Made by a program: the position numbers and the translations under genes. From the NCBI RefSeq assembly GCF_006440775.1, contig NZ_VFTZ01000008.1, forward strand, positions 124,001-188,000: a DNA stretch of 64,000 bases. The letters are read 5' to 3'. The DNA comes from Mesorhizobium sp. B2-7-2 (GTDB lineage: Bacteria > Pseudomonadota > Alphaproteobacteria > Rhizobiales > Rhizobiaceae). Below are positions 1-8,016 of the stretch, in pieces (position 1 is the first letter of the stretch; each line of letters opens with the position of its first letter). A model generated the notes under the pieces. The model searched no databases. It was given only the letters and a program-made list of their open reading frames with translations, and was not told the DNA's origin.

Positions 1-40
1 CCACCGGAGACATCGCCTGGTCGGGATGAGATGACACGTA

Positions 41-256
41 TTAGGCTTGGCTGATGCGATTAGGGCTGGCTGACTGCCTGTGTTTTTCGAACAATCGGAG
101 CTTTGCCGGATATCCAAGCCGTATCGACGTTTGGCAGCCCCCGCATTTGAATGTAGCCACGGACTTGAACCAGGAGCCTTTCCGGATAATCGGATGCCGG
201 CATCTTGGACATTCGAATCTGAGATCTGTCTCATTCAGGTTTTGAGGAATCGACAT
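41..256 (-). CDS. Small zinc-ribbon-like protein (71 aa)
   Basis: This short protein has two CxxC pairs (CPRC near residue 16 and CGGC near residue 38), spaced as in a four-cysteine zinc ribbon, and a basic C-terminus. No enzymatic domain is visible. The ATG at 256 has only a weak purine-rich stretch upstream. Its second half (TFKCGGC...LRLFEKHRQ) closely resembles a reading frame on the opposite strand at about 2020-2115, so the patch seems to have held at least two copies of this family. Function is unknown; nucleic-acid binding is a guess from the ribbon alone. Confidence 0.55.
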   Translation of the reverse strand: MSIPQNLNETDLRFECPRCRHPIIRKGSWFKSVATFKCGGCQTSIRLGYPAKLRLFEKHRQSASPNRISQA

Positions 257-810
257 TTTGCCACACGCTCCCTATGCACCTACCGATAGCACGTTAAAGT
301 AGCAATGTTTCAGGCCTGCGACCGCCAGACTACCGCGTTGTAACGAGAGTGATTCCTGGCAACGGAACTGCGCTCAGGGCCAAGCGTCGTGCTCGACCGA
401 CCGAGCATTTGGTTGCAAGGTGACCTTTCCGCGAAACACACCAGAAAGGATATTTGGTAAGAATTAATTCAACCGGGCCGAGTATGGTGAGGGTGGCGGC
501 TCCAGCTGGGTGGGGGGTGCGTTTGGCCAGAGCCGCCTGCACGGTCATTGTGTGGCAGTAGACCGCGCTGTGTCAGAATAGAACAGCGCGATCTATAATT
601 AGTTAATGCTAATTAAATGCGGCGGCTACCCTAACGGCCGCCGACTCGCCGTGGTTCATTGTGGGATGGCCTGCCGGCGTACAAGCTGGGCGTGGTTGCC
701 AGCGTGGTTCACCAACGTCGCAATTTGAAAATGCCGCTCTTTCCGAATTTCGAGCAATTGACCTGGCAACCCGAGGGCATAGGTCTTCCGGTAGGGTGTG
801 GTGAAGCGCG
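257..810. other. Non-coding stretch, nothing recognised
   Basis: No reading frame here combines a ribosome-binding site with protein-like composition. No RNA gene or large repeat was recognised. It separates the zinc-ribbon gene from the terminator of the small exported protein gene. Confidence 0.4.
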
Positions 811-848
811 AAAAGCCCCGCCGGCGAGATGCCTGCGGGGCCTTTCTC
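811..848 (-). terminator. Rho-independent terminator of the small exported protein gene
   Basis: Read on the minus strand, a GC-rich hairpin (AAAGGCCCCGC pairing with GCGGGGCTTTT) lies just after the stop codon of the gene at 862-1041 and ends in a short T run. Confidence 0.75.
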
Positions 849-861
849 AGCGGATAGTCGA

Positions 862-1041
862 TTAACGACGATCGCTTCCGCGGCTATCATGGTGGCCGCC
901 GTTGTTCGCGCCCAGGCACATGGCATAGTAATCGTCATGGTTGCTGCACGAATTGAGGGTCGCCTGCTGAGCATAAGCCGAACCAGCAAAGCCGGCGACA
1001 GCAACAATGGCGAGAATTGCATTGCGAACAATCTTGGACAT
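862..1041 (-). CDS. Small exported protein (59 aa)
   Basis: The start at 1041 is supported by AAAGGA about 8 nt upstream. The first 24 residues form a clear Sec signal peptide (basic MSKIVR, hydrophobic core, cleavage after SAYA). The mature peptide is only about 35 residues, with two cysteines, several histidines and an Asp/Arg-rich tail. A strong terminator follows, so it is a monocistronic unit. The family is not recognised; a periplasmic location is inferred from the signal peptide. Confidence 0.7.
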   Translation of the reverse strand: MSKIVRNAILAIVAVAGFAGSAYAQQATLNSCSNHDDYYAMCLGANNGGHHDSRGSDRR

Positions 1042-1347
1042 TTCGATTTTTCCTTTGTTTAAATTCCGGTCTGGCCGGTCGATGGCGGTTTTCCTGCAGT
1101 TTGGTTTCGGTTTGATGGCGCTTGAACGTAAATCTGTTTCGAAACAGCAACGGCAGTAGCCGAGCCGGCCAGACGCCTCGCTAGCCATGGCGGCTCGTTT
1201 GCATACAAATGTTTCAAATGCTGTCCTTCTCGTTACGAGCCTTGCGCTTGCGTGCAACGCGGCGGAAACGATCGTCGGTCATCCAAGGCGCCATCATGAA
1301 GGCGGCGGGACCCCCGTTACAGCCATGGCGAATTGAGGATAAACTTT
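1042..1347. other. Non-coding stretch, nothing recognised
   Basis: Divergent intergenic space between the small exported protein gene and the short reading frame at 1348. It probably carries their promoters, but no convincing -35/-10 pair or operator was found. Confidence 0.3.
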
Positions 1348-1521
1348 ATGTCGATCCTGAAGACATTGAACCGCATGGGCGCGGCCTTGAAATATGCGCA
1401 GGATGCCCGCAACCCAACGCGGATGCGGAACGGCATGCCGTCCGACAATCAGCTGGATACTTGCTGGCCGGTGATGCCGACAACCAAGCATCTGTCCTCG
1501 AACATCTGGGGCGGGATCTGA
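1348..1521 (+). CDS. Possible small protein (57 aa)
   Basis: The ATG at 1348 follows a GAGG about 8 nt upstream. The product begins with an amphipathic helix (MSILKTLNRMGAALKYAQDA). The middle (MPSDNQLDTCWP) loosely recalls small DUF1127-like rhizobial proteins that end in a QKDIGWP-type motif. The C-terminal 15 residues look unrelated, so the gene may have a frameshifted or replaced end. The assignment is tentative. Confidence 0.4.
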   Translation: MSILKTLNRMGAALKYAQDARNPTRMRNGMPSDNQLDTCWPVMPTTKHLSSNIWGGI

Positions 1522-1652
1522 GATAGCGATCGCTCGGAAGCCCGATCGTCGACCTGCGCATGGCAATCGTCACCTCGCGAGCCGCAGGCAACGCGCCGTA
1601 GCCGCGCTTCTCGGCACCTGCCGAGCTCGTCGCGAGCGTGTCGACGTGCGAT

Positions 1653-1886
1653 TTATCCGCGCCCCGCCTCGATGATGCCGACCATCGCCCGGGTAAATTC
1701 GACCATGCTGTTTGCGGTGATGGCGGCATTGTCGGGGGATTGACCGATGTGCTCGGCCGCTCCGCAACAGGACCGGCGGATGCTGTCGTAGTATGGATCT
1801 CTCTCATCGTCCCGTAGTGCAGCCAAATTCAGGGCGCGATGGTGGATCATGCGCAGTAGCTGCGCCAATGCTGTTTCGACACTCAT
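1653..1886 (-). CDS. Hypothetical protein (77 aa)
   Basis: The ATG at 1886 is preceded by GGAG at suitable spacing. A longer in-frame extension upstream is Arg/Cys-rich and not protein-like, so the short form is preferred. The product is predicted all-helical and soluble, with a central Asp/Arg-rich segment (LRDDERDPYYDSIRR) and two adjacent cysteines. No known family is recognised and no operon partner is present. Confidence 0.55.
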   Translation of the reverse strand: MSVETALAQLLRMIHHRALNLAALRDDERDPYYDSIRRSCCGAAEHIGQSPDNAAITANSMVEFTRAMVGIIEAGRG

Positions 1887-2019
1887 GCGTTTTGCTCCGC
1901 ATCGGTCGAGCGTCTCGGCACACCGAGTGCCGGATCGTCGATCGGGAGATTTCCCGAGTCGAACAGGCTGCACAGTAGCCATTAATATATCGTTGATTGC
2001 TAATGTAAGAAGCGCATCG

Positions 2020-2169
2020 AGCATCACTACGTTCAGATGCGAAGGGTGCCGATCCGAGGTGCGGATGACATATGGGCACAAACTGGCGATGTTCGAGCGA
2101 CACCGGCACTTGGCGGTGAAAGGCTCAAGTAAGCGGTTGAAGGCCGCCTGTGCGCCGGGATGCGGATAG
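2020..2169 (+). pseudogene. Fragment of a zinc-ribbon gene
   Basis: The frame reading SITTFRCEGCRSEVRMTYGHKLAMFERHRH matches the second half of the zinc-ribbon protein encoded at 41-256 (TFKCGGC...LRLFEKHRQ). The first CxxC pair is absent upstream in all three frames, and no start codon with a ribosome-binding site is close. I read it as a 5'-truncated paralogue left by rearrangement. Confidence 0.45.
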
Positions 2170-2287
2170 GCGTCGGCACGCATTCCCAATCAGCATCGTC
2201 AAGGCCGTATGATCGTGGTTCGTTAAGGCGAGCGCGCGCGGAAGGAGGAGCGATCCTGGAAATCTGCGATCGGCCACAGACAGAGCG

Positions 2288-2803
2288 TCAGGAACCTGCC
2301 CGCCGCGCAAAATGCTCATAAGTCATCCGCCAGGGATCGCTCTCGGCAGCTCTTTCCTCGCCGATCCAATGGAAGCTGTCGGCCGTGATCTCGGTGAATC
2401 GCCAACGCGCTTGCAGGCCGCGCGAGTCATGGCCGATCTGGACGATGTCGTTGCCCTCGGCCCGCCCGATCTGGCGTGAGTAATTCTGGTTGAGCGGATC
2501 GCTCCAGAGGATGTGCCAGCCGTCGATGCCGGGATCGAAGACGCGCAAGGTGGTGCCGTACATGGTCGACGGGGCAGGGCGCCTCGGCCTGATCCAGAGG
2601 TCCTGGATGGCGCGGCCTTCGAGCACCCAGCCGAAATGGCATTCGCCATCCGATTTGCGGATAGCGCCATCGTCGAGATGCTGGACCGTGTCCATGTCCC
2701 AGCTGCCGATCAGCCAAGCGTACAGGTCCATGTCTTTCGCCCAATCGGCGGAAGGGCCATCGGAGGTGAGGGCGGTGAGAAACGGGGACATTGTGGTCGT
2801 CAT
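2288..2803 (-). CDS. DUF1579-like protein of unknown function (171 aa)
   Basis: The start at 2803 has GGAG five bases upstream; a longer in-frame extension lacks such support. The sequence shows a lipocalin-like pattern: an early LIGSWDMDTVQHLDDG motif followed by alternating beta segments with many tryptophans (GCHFGWVLEG, DGWHILWSDPLN, RWRFTEI). This resembles cytoplasmic DUF1579-type proteins thought to bind small ligands. No signal peptide is present. It stands alone and diverges from the exported protein gene at 3056. The family call is from pattern only. Confidence 0.6.
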   Translation of the reverse strand: MTTTMSPFLTALTSDGPSADWAKDMDLYAWLIGSWDMDTVQHLDDGAIRKSDGECHFGWVLEGRAIQDLWIRPRRPAPSTMYGTTLRVFDPGIDGWHILWSDPLNQNYSRQIGRAEGNDIVQIGHDSRGLQARWRFTEITADSFHWIGEERAAESDPWRMTYEHFARRAGS

Positions 2804-3055
2804 CACTTTCTCCAAGGCGAGCAGGGAGCTGGAACATCGCCGCAGTAACTTGCGGCGTTGTGGTTTCTGGGTCTTGGGAAAAATTGCTGTGTTGCCGCTA
2901 TCGATCGTCCCCCACAGCATCCTTGATGCAGCGGATTCATCCACTAGTTAACTCCGTGGGCACCGTATTCGCCAGTTTTTGCCTTGGGGCAGCGGCGGTT
3001 TAGACGTTCTGACCGCATGCCGCGCAAGGACGGCTGGGCACATTTGGAGACTACC

Positions 3056-3712
3056 GTGCGTCAATCCCTTGGATTCAGCTTGGCTTGTTTTGCATTCGCT
3101 TGCTCGATCGCGGTAGCTTGCGCTGGAACTGCAGCCGCCGGCCCGCACGGCGGAGGGCATCATGGTGGCGGCCATCAGGGTGATGATGGAGGTCAGGGCA
3201 GCCATGACAACGGCGGCAAAGGCAAGGGCAAAGGACCTGCCGGCGATCCCGGCGATCCCGCTGATCCCGGCGATCCCGTCGGCAACAGCGGCAGTCCGCC
3301 GTCGAACGATGACGGGATCAGCACCACTCCAACGGCCTCAATACCGTCAACTCCAGCTGCCATTGTCGACCTGTCCACAGACGGCGGACATTCGCTCGGC
3401 CTCCCGCCCGCCCTGCAGCCTCTTGAAGACAACACTGTTCTATCAGCGGTCCACCCGATCGAAGCGCTGCCCGGTGTCCCGGATAAGGTCGTTCGCGCCT
3501 GTCAGGACGCAATCGAGCAGGCCGCCGCCAAGTTTGGTGCGGCCAGTGTGCGCGTCAGCAGCGCAGGTTCCATACGTCGGTTGAGCAAACGCAAGATCTC
3601 GGCCCCCATTCAGGTCAGCATCGACTATATGCATCAGGGACGGGTGGAGACGCGTCAGGCGCCGGTCGGGTGCGAATTGAACGCGAAAGGCAGCGTGATC
3701 GGTCTGACATAG
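3056..3712 (+). CDS. Exported low-complexity protein with GDP repeats (218 aa)
   Basis: The GTG at 3056 has GGAG seven bases upstream and directly precedes a signal peptide (LGFSLACFAFACSIAVACAG). The mature N-terminus is Gly/His/Lys-rich (HGGGHHGGGHQGDD), followed by a short GDP/ADP collagen-like tract and a Ser/Thr/Pro linker. A compact C-terminal domain of about 90 residues contains two cysteines. The histidine tract could bind metal. The family is not recognised. An upstream in-frame ATG near 3018 would only extend the leader. Confidence 0.6.
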   Translation: MRQSLGFSLACFAFACSIAVACAGTAAAGPHGGGHHGGGHQGDDGGQGSHDNGGKGKGKGPAGDPGDPADPGDPVGNSGSPPSNDDGISTTPTASIPSTPAAIVDLSTDGGHSLGLPPALQPLEDNTVLSAVHPIEALPGVPDKVVRACQDAIEQAAAKFGAASVRVSSAGSIRRLSKRKISAPIQVSIDYMHQGRVETRQAPVGCELNAKGSVIGLT

Positions 3713-3825
3713 CGCAGAGCGCGGAACTCCTTGCGAAAATTCACCCTCTTTTCCGAGCCTCCGTGTGTTGCGAATGGTGCAGGCCAATGACTGGAGCCTT
3801 CACCGTCGTCGCTATCGTTTTGAAT

Positions 3826-5778
3826 TCAATCCGACGTCGGGTGTATTGGTCGGAGGGCAAAGGGAAGCGCGATAGTACGCACGCGGATCACCCGCGAGGA
3901 GTTGCGAAGCTTGCTGCGCGTAGTCGTCTTCTGGCTGACAGCATTCATCTGACCGGTGCCGGCCGATGCGCGGCCAGAGCGAGGCTGCAGCGGCGGCTCA
4001 ATTTGCGCGCTGCGGCGCTCAGCCCTGAGCTTGTCATTGTCCGCGCGTTTGGCAGCCAGGTCGCGGGCCAGAGCAACGGTGGCTTCACGTTGCTCGTCCA
4101 GAGCCTCTTTCAATCTGAGGGCGGCCTGTCCCAAAAGTGTTCGAGACGCGTCGCGCTCGAGGCGGGCTTTGTCGAGGTCCTCACGGGCGGAGACTGCTGA
4201 AGCGCGTTCTCGTGTCAGAGCCTGCGTCGCTTCGGCTGCAGTCTGCTCCGCACGCTCTCTTGCTGAGACAGCCCTGGCTCGTTCCTGTTCAGCCGCGTCG
4301 CGCTCGAGGCGGGCTTTATCGAGGTCCCCACGGGTCGATGCTGCGGAAGCGCGCACCAGGGCGAGAGCCTGCGTCGCTTCGGCTGCAGTCTGCTCCGCAC
4401 GCTCTCTTGCCGAGACAGCCTTGGCTCGTTCCTGTTCAGCCGCGTCACGCTCGAGGCGGGCTTTGTCGAGGTCCTCACGGGTCGATGCTGCGGAAACGCG
4501 TTCTCGTGTCAGAGCCTGCGCCGTCTCGGCTGCGGTCTGCTCCACCCGTCCTCTCGCTGTGGCTGCACCGGTTCGATCCCGCTCAGCCTTATCCGCGATC
4601 GCGGCCTTGGACAGTTCCATTGCGGCGAGGTCGCCACGAAGGTCCTTCGACTTCCGGCGCTCGTCGTCAAGCACTCCGTTCACTTGCGCAAGCGAGGCCT
4701 TGGCGCTGGCGCGGTCCTCGGCGGCCGTGGCCTGAAGCTGTGAAATTTGCGCCCGCGCTTGGGATAGGTCGCGCGCCATCAATTCAGTTCGCTGACGCTC
4801 CAGATGAGCAGCCGGCATCTGCGTAACGACATAGTTGATGCTCTCGCCCAGCAGCCTGCGAGCGTCTCCCGCAAGGCGCTGCAATGCGTCATATGTGCGG
4901 GCTGCCGCGAGTTCGTTGCGCAAACGCTCCCCGTATGCGTTGTCGGCTGCTGCCATGCTTGTCCTCAGCGCGTCGACCTGCTTGCGCGATTCCAAGAGCG
5001 CACTCTGCAGAGAGGCGCTTCTGGCGCGCTCTTCTTCCACAGTTCGGCGCTCCTGGCCGGCCAGATCCTTCGCAGCGGATGCCTGAGCACGAGCAGCCTC
5101 GACTTCAGCCTTGGCAGCCGCGAGATCCGGGCCAGGCGATTCGGCATTCGTACGTCCGTCGCCCTGGGCTGGTCCCTCCATATCCAATGCAGCACTCGCC
5201 GGAACCGTGAAGGATCGCGAAAGATCGGGCTGGGAGGGATTCTGGGCCCGCGAAATGGCGGGGGCGCTTTCGACCCAATTCTGTCTCGTCATCGTATAGC
5301 CAAGCGGCACGGCCAGGCAGATCGTGGCGATGCCCAGGCCTGATACAAGACCGATAGGCCAGCGAACACGGGGGGCCGTAGCGCTGTTTGTCGGCGAAGC
5401 GAAGGGCAGGTCGCCTGGCGAACTCTCATAAGCTTCGGAGATCATCTCGAAATGCTCGATTCGCACCCCGAACTGACGGTAGTTTGCATCCTGAGGCCGG
5501 GCATCCGCATCCGAGGACACGACAGCCTGAGAAGAACCAGGTCCGGTTGCAAGGTCGACCGGGCGTTCCCAGACCCAAGGAACCTCCTCGAGAGGAACAG
5601 GCTTGCATTCTTTCAGGTAGGCATTTGGTTTCGGGCGACTCCGCAGCACTGCGACAAGGGCATGCCGGAGCACAAGAAAGACGCCCGCCAGTACGAGTAT
5701 CGCAATCCCCCCCTGAATGGCGAGATCTGTGTTATTTGTGTAAATTTCGGCAAGATGATTTGGCATCGTCGTGCCCAT
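3826..5778 (-). CDS. Membrane-anchored coiled-coil protein (650 aa)
   Basis: The N-terminus has a membrane segment (residues about 20-40), a soluble stretch, and a second membrane segment near 140-165 (VSGLGIATICLAVPLGYTM). Nearly all of residues 215-590 is an Ala/Glu/Arg/Gln coiled coil, including 49-residue repeats that match the 147-bp DNA repeats. The C-terminal 50 residues are basic. The layout suggests an inner-membrane scaffold or tether; no enzymatic motif is seen. Resemblance to SMC-like proteins is probably only coiled-coil composition. The start at 5778 lacks a strong ribosome-binding site, and a second ATG lies 12 bases downstream. Confidence 0.65.
   Translation of the reverse strand: MGTTMPNHLAEIYTNNTDLAIQGGIAILVLAGVFLVLRHALVAVLRSRPKPNAYLKECKPVPLEEVPWVWERPVDLATGPGSSQAVVSSDADARPQDANYRQFGVRIEHFEMISEAYESSPGDLPFASPTNSATAPRVRWPIGLVSGLGIATICLAVPLGYTMTRQNWVESAPAISRAQNPSQPDLSRSFTVPASAALDMEGPAQGDGRTNAESPGPDLAAAKAEVEAARAQASAAKDLAGQERRTVEEERARSASLQSALLESRKQVDALRTSMAAADNAYGERLRNELAAARTYDALQRLAGDARRLLGESINYVVTQMPAAHLERQRTELMARDLSQARAQISQLQATAAEDRASAKASLAQVNGVLDDERRKSKDLRGDLAAMELSKAAIADKAERDRTGAATARGRVEQTAAETAQALTRERVSAASTREDLDKARLERDAAEQERAKAVSARERAEQTAAEATQALALVRASAASTRGDLDKARLERDAAEQERARAVSARERAEQTAAEATQALTRERASAVSAREDLDKARLERDASRTLLGQAALRLKEALDEQREATVALARDLAAKRADNDKLRAERRSAQIEPPLQPRSGRASAGTGQMNAVSQKTTTRSKLRNSSRVIRVRTIALPFALRPIHPTSD
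4154..4590. repeat. 147-bp tandem repeats inside the coiled-coil gene
   Basis: The motif CGCTCGAGGCGGGCTTT recurs at 4154, 4301 and 4448, exactly 147 bp apart. This gives two full units and a partial third of 49 codons each. The period keeps the reading frame. Confidence 0.85.
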
Positions 5779-6392
5779 GCGGTCTTGGGTGCAACTTAAG
5801 TTCGCGAAGCGGTGTTTTGGTCTTCTCCCAGATGCTGGCTAAAGCTGCTGCTGCTCTCGAAAGCTGTCGCTGCTTCGGGCCTGCAGTGCCGTGCGAATGT
5901 ATTTGTTGCGTTGCGGAGCGCGGTCGTGCGCCGGCAGAAGATGCCGGCGCAGAAGATGTGCGCTCGAACCGAAGCTCGAAGATTCCGTGGCCGCCGGTTG
6001 TCGCCCGCCGTCAACGTCCCGAAAAGCCGACTCGCACCTTTCCATCGTCAATATCCCAAAAATTCTCCCACGGTGCGTTCCAATCCGCATTTTTGGGGAG
6101 TCCGGACGGTCCATTCTGAATTCTAAGCTAGGTCACAGACCCCCACGGTCAACCACCTCGGCAGGACTTCCGGCCATGCAGAACGGCCATTGTGATGCCC
6201 GCTCTTCGCGCGTGTCTGAGTCTCCGTTCAAACTCGATAGGCGCCTCGACAACGCCTTCTATGATCGAATGTCTGCGCATTGGTCGAACAGACGCGTCTC
6301 CTGCGTGAAATCGCGGCACGGCGAAGCCGGAGAATCGTAGATGGGGAACGGCGAAAGAAGCTTGTGGAACCAAGTCGTCCACAGGACATCCA
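5779..6392. other. Non-coding stretch left of the integrated element
   Basis: Several short overlapping reading frames occur on both strands, but none has a ribosome-binding site with sensible composition. No RNA or repeat is recognised. The stretch ends at the left attachment repeat. Confidence 0.4.
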
Positions 6393-6443
6393 GTTTGGCT
6401 GGGGAACCTGGATTCGAACCAGGACTAACGGAGTCAGAGTCCG
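6393..6443. other. attL: 51-bp copy of the tRNA-Gln 3' half
   Basis: Identical over 51 bp to 17287-17337. It reproduces the TΨC arm, acceptor 3' strand, CCA and anticodon arm of the tRNA-Gln, then diverges, so it is not a complete tRNA. Confidence 0.9.
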
Positions 6444-6778
6444 ACGTCAATTTCGGCCGAAGGACTCGCGTAAGCTATTGATTTTATTGGCCAGCAAAGA
6501 ACTCATAGGATCCGAGAAGCAGGATTCCGGCTGTTTCAGGGGTTCCGCGCTGTACGATTGATTCCTAACAGTTTTTCCGGAGTTCCGGCGCGTCCGTGCG
6601 ACATGGTTGCGACATGGACGCTACTCTATCAAGGGGCTCACGAATCCTTGTGCGACCAATCGTTTGGTGGCAAATGCCGGCCGGGCGCGCCAACGCCCGG
6701 CCGATGCGCAGCCAGCCGCCGAGCTGGTGTGAACCCCACCAGGTTCGCAGGTTCGGCACAAAACGCAAGGGGGGAGAT
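6444..6778. other. Left end of the element, non-coding apart from arm-type sites
   Basis: No credible gene is seen. The stretch contains the paired TGCGACAT repeats at 6597-6615 and the promoter region of the small gene at 6779. Confidence 0.5.
6597..6615 (+). promoter_or_regulatory. Candidate integrase arm-type sites, left end
   Basis: Two direct copies of TGCGACAT start 11 bp apart (6597 and 6608), 154 bp inside attL. The same pair with the same spacing and orientation occurs at the right end (17185-17203). Confidence 0.55.
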
Positions 6779-6979
6779 ATGGCGACCGAATACGCTGACA
6801 TCGAAGACATCAACGGCAATGTGATCGGCCAGCTCGATCTATCCACCATGCGGGTGCTGGCGCCAAATCCTCGGGTCGACGAAGCCGTCACCAAGGGCGA
6901 GCCGATCTACATGAGGAAGAAAGGCGCCGGGATCGCAACGATCCTGACGCCGGACAAGCCGAAGAAGCGCCGGCGGTAG
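6779..6979 (+). CDS. Hypothetical protein of the element (66 aa)
   Basis: The ATG at 6779 is preceded by a strong AAGGGGGGAG ribosome-binding site. The product is acidic in its first half (YADIEDINGNVIGQLDL) and ends in a basic PKKRRR tail. The pattern suggests a small beta-rich protein, but no family is recognised. It is the only gene in the left part of the element on the plus strand, convergent with the cysteine-rich gene whose stop lies 1 bp away. Position at the edge of the element suits a cargo or accessory gene. Confidence 0.6.
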   Translation: MATEYADIEDINGNVIGQLDLSTMRVLAPNPRVDEAVTKGEPIYMRKKGAGIATILTPDKPKKRRR

Positions 6980-6980
6980 A

Positions 6981-7997
6981 TCACACCTTGTCGCAGCGAT
7001 AGGTGCTGGATGCGCGAATTACCCGGCTTCGGGCAATAGCCGAGCAGCTCGGCCCACAGAATCGGGCGGAGGAGCGGTCGGACTGAAAATAGGTCTGGCA
7101 GTTCTCGCACTGCCTCGGCGCGCTCTTGGCGGCCTTTCGCGCGCGATCGTACCGAGCCTGGCAGCGCTTGGAGCAGTAGACCGCGTGGGGCGACGCCGGC
7201 TGAAACAGCTCTTCACAAGAAACGCAGGCCCGCGCCTCATACTTCTTCCGGGACTTCGACTTCGCGTAGCAGACGTGCGAGCAATAGGCCTGCTCGCTGT
7301 TCTTTTTCGGTGAGAACGTATCGCCGCACTGGGCGCAGACCGTCGTGACCGGGCGAACGCGAATCGATGCGTAGGCGCATTCGGAGGAACAGAAGCGCCG
7401 CTCGTCAGATGTCGGCTTAAAGATGTTGCCGCACTGCTCGCACGGTTTAGGCGCCGGCCTGGCAGCGGCGCGCGCCAGCCGAAGCTCGGCCATTGTCATG
7501 GCCTCTCCAGACCGCCGGTGCTTTTCCTTCACCGCCGCATGTCTGCAGAGATCATCGCAGTATTTTCCTGCGACTGCCTCTCCGGCTGGGATCGGCGCAG
7601 AGCATCTTACGCAATGCGCACGCTCGAGCTTTGTAGCGCCTTGTTCCAACACCAATCCTTGGGCCTCATCCCAGGTCGGGCGAACGGCGCCAATCTGCTT
7701 CAACGCGGCGGAAACGACATCGGCGGCCGCGTTCTCGGCGTCGTTCCATGACCAGCCCTGAAGGCAGAGCGACGACCGCAGGCCATGGCGGCAGGAAGCT
7801 TCGAACTCAAAGTAGGTTGGATCCCCGGCCTTGAGGATTTTGACCGCTGTATCGACAAGATGTCGGCGGCGGTCCTGGTTGAGCAGCCGTGGCTTCCTCG
7901 ATTTCGATCTCGCCGCGGCTAACTGGCGCAACCGATAGTTGGCCTGTTCTTGCCCTATGCGAATGAGTGTGAGGGTCTGTTCCGTGATGGCGAGCAC
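6981..7997 (-). CDS. Protein with five tandem Cys4 zinc-finger-like units (338 aa)
   Basis: The GTG at 7997 is preceded by AGAGAGG about 10 nt upstream and avoids overlap with the portal gene; a longer form would start at 8054. Residues 1-120 are helical and basic. Five CxxC...CxxxC units follow: C129/C132/C147/C151, C186/C189/C203/C207, C221/C224/C239/C243, C258/C261/C275/C279 and C297/C300/C314/C318. Such repeats usually bind zinc and nucleic acid or protein. It is the last gene of the capsid operon, a position where phages often start tail or completion genes. Its role is unknown; head completion, helper interference and DNA binding are all possible. Confidence 0.65.
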   Translation of the reverse strand: MLAITEQTLTLIRIGQEQANYRLRQLAAARSKSRKPRLLNQDRRRHLVDTAVKILKAGDPTYFEFEASCRHGLRSSLCLQGWSWNDAENAAADVVSAALKQIGAVRPTWDEAQGLVLEQGATKLERAHCVRCSAPIPAGEAVAGKYCDDLCRHAAVKEKHRRSGEAMTMAELRLARAAARPAPKPCEQCGNIFKPTSDERRFCSSECAYASIRVRPVTTVCAQCGDTFSPKKNSEQAYCSHVCYAKSKSRKKYEARACVSCEELFQPASPHAVYCSKRCQARYDRARKAAKSAPRQCENCQTYFQSDRSSARFCGPSCSAIARSRVIRASSTYRCDKV

Positions 7998-8016
7998 GTG
8001 TCGGCGTCCTCTCTGT

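Noticed and set aside
1887..2189. N-terminal extension of the gene at 1653-1886
   Set aside because: Composition is Arg/Cys-rich and the internal ATG at 1886 has the ribosome-binding site.
6393..6443. Second functional tRNA-Gln gene
   Set aside because: Only the 3' half is present; the 5' acceptor strand and D arm are missing.
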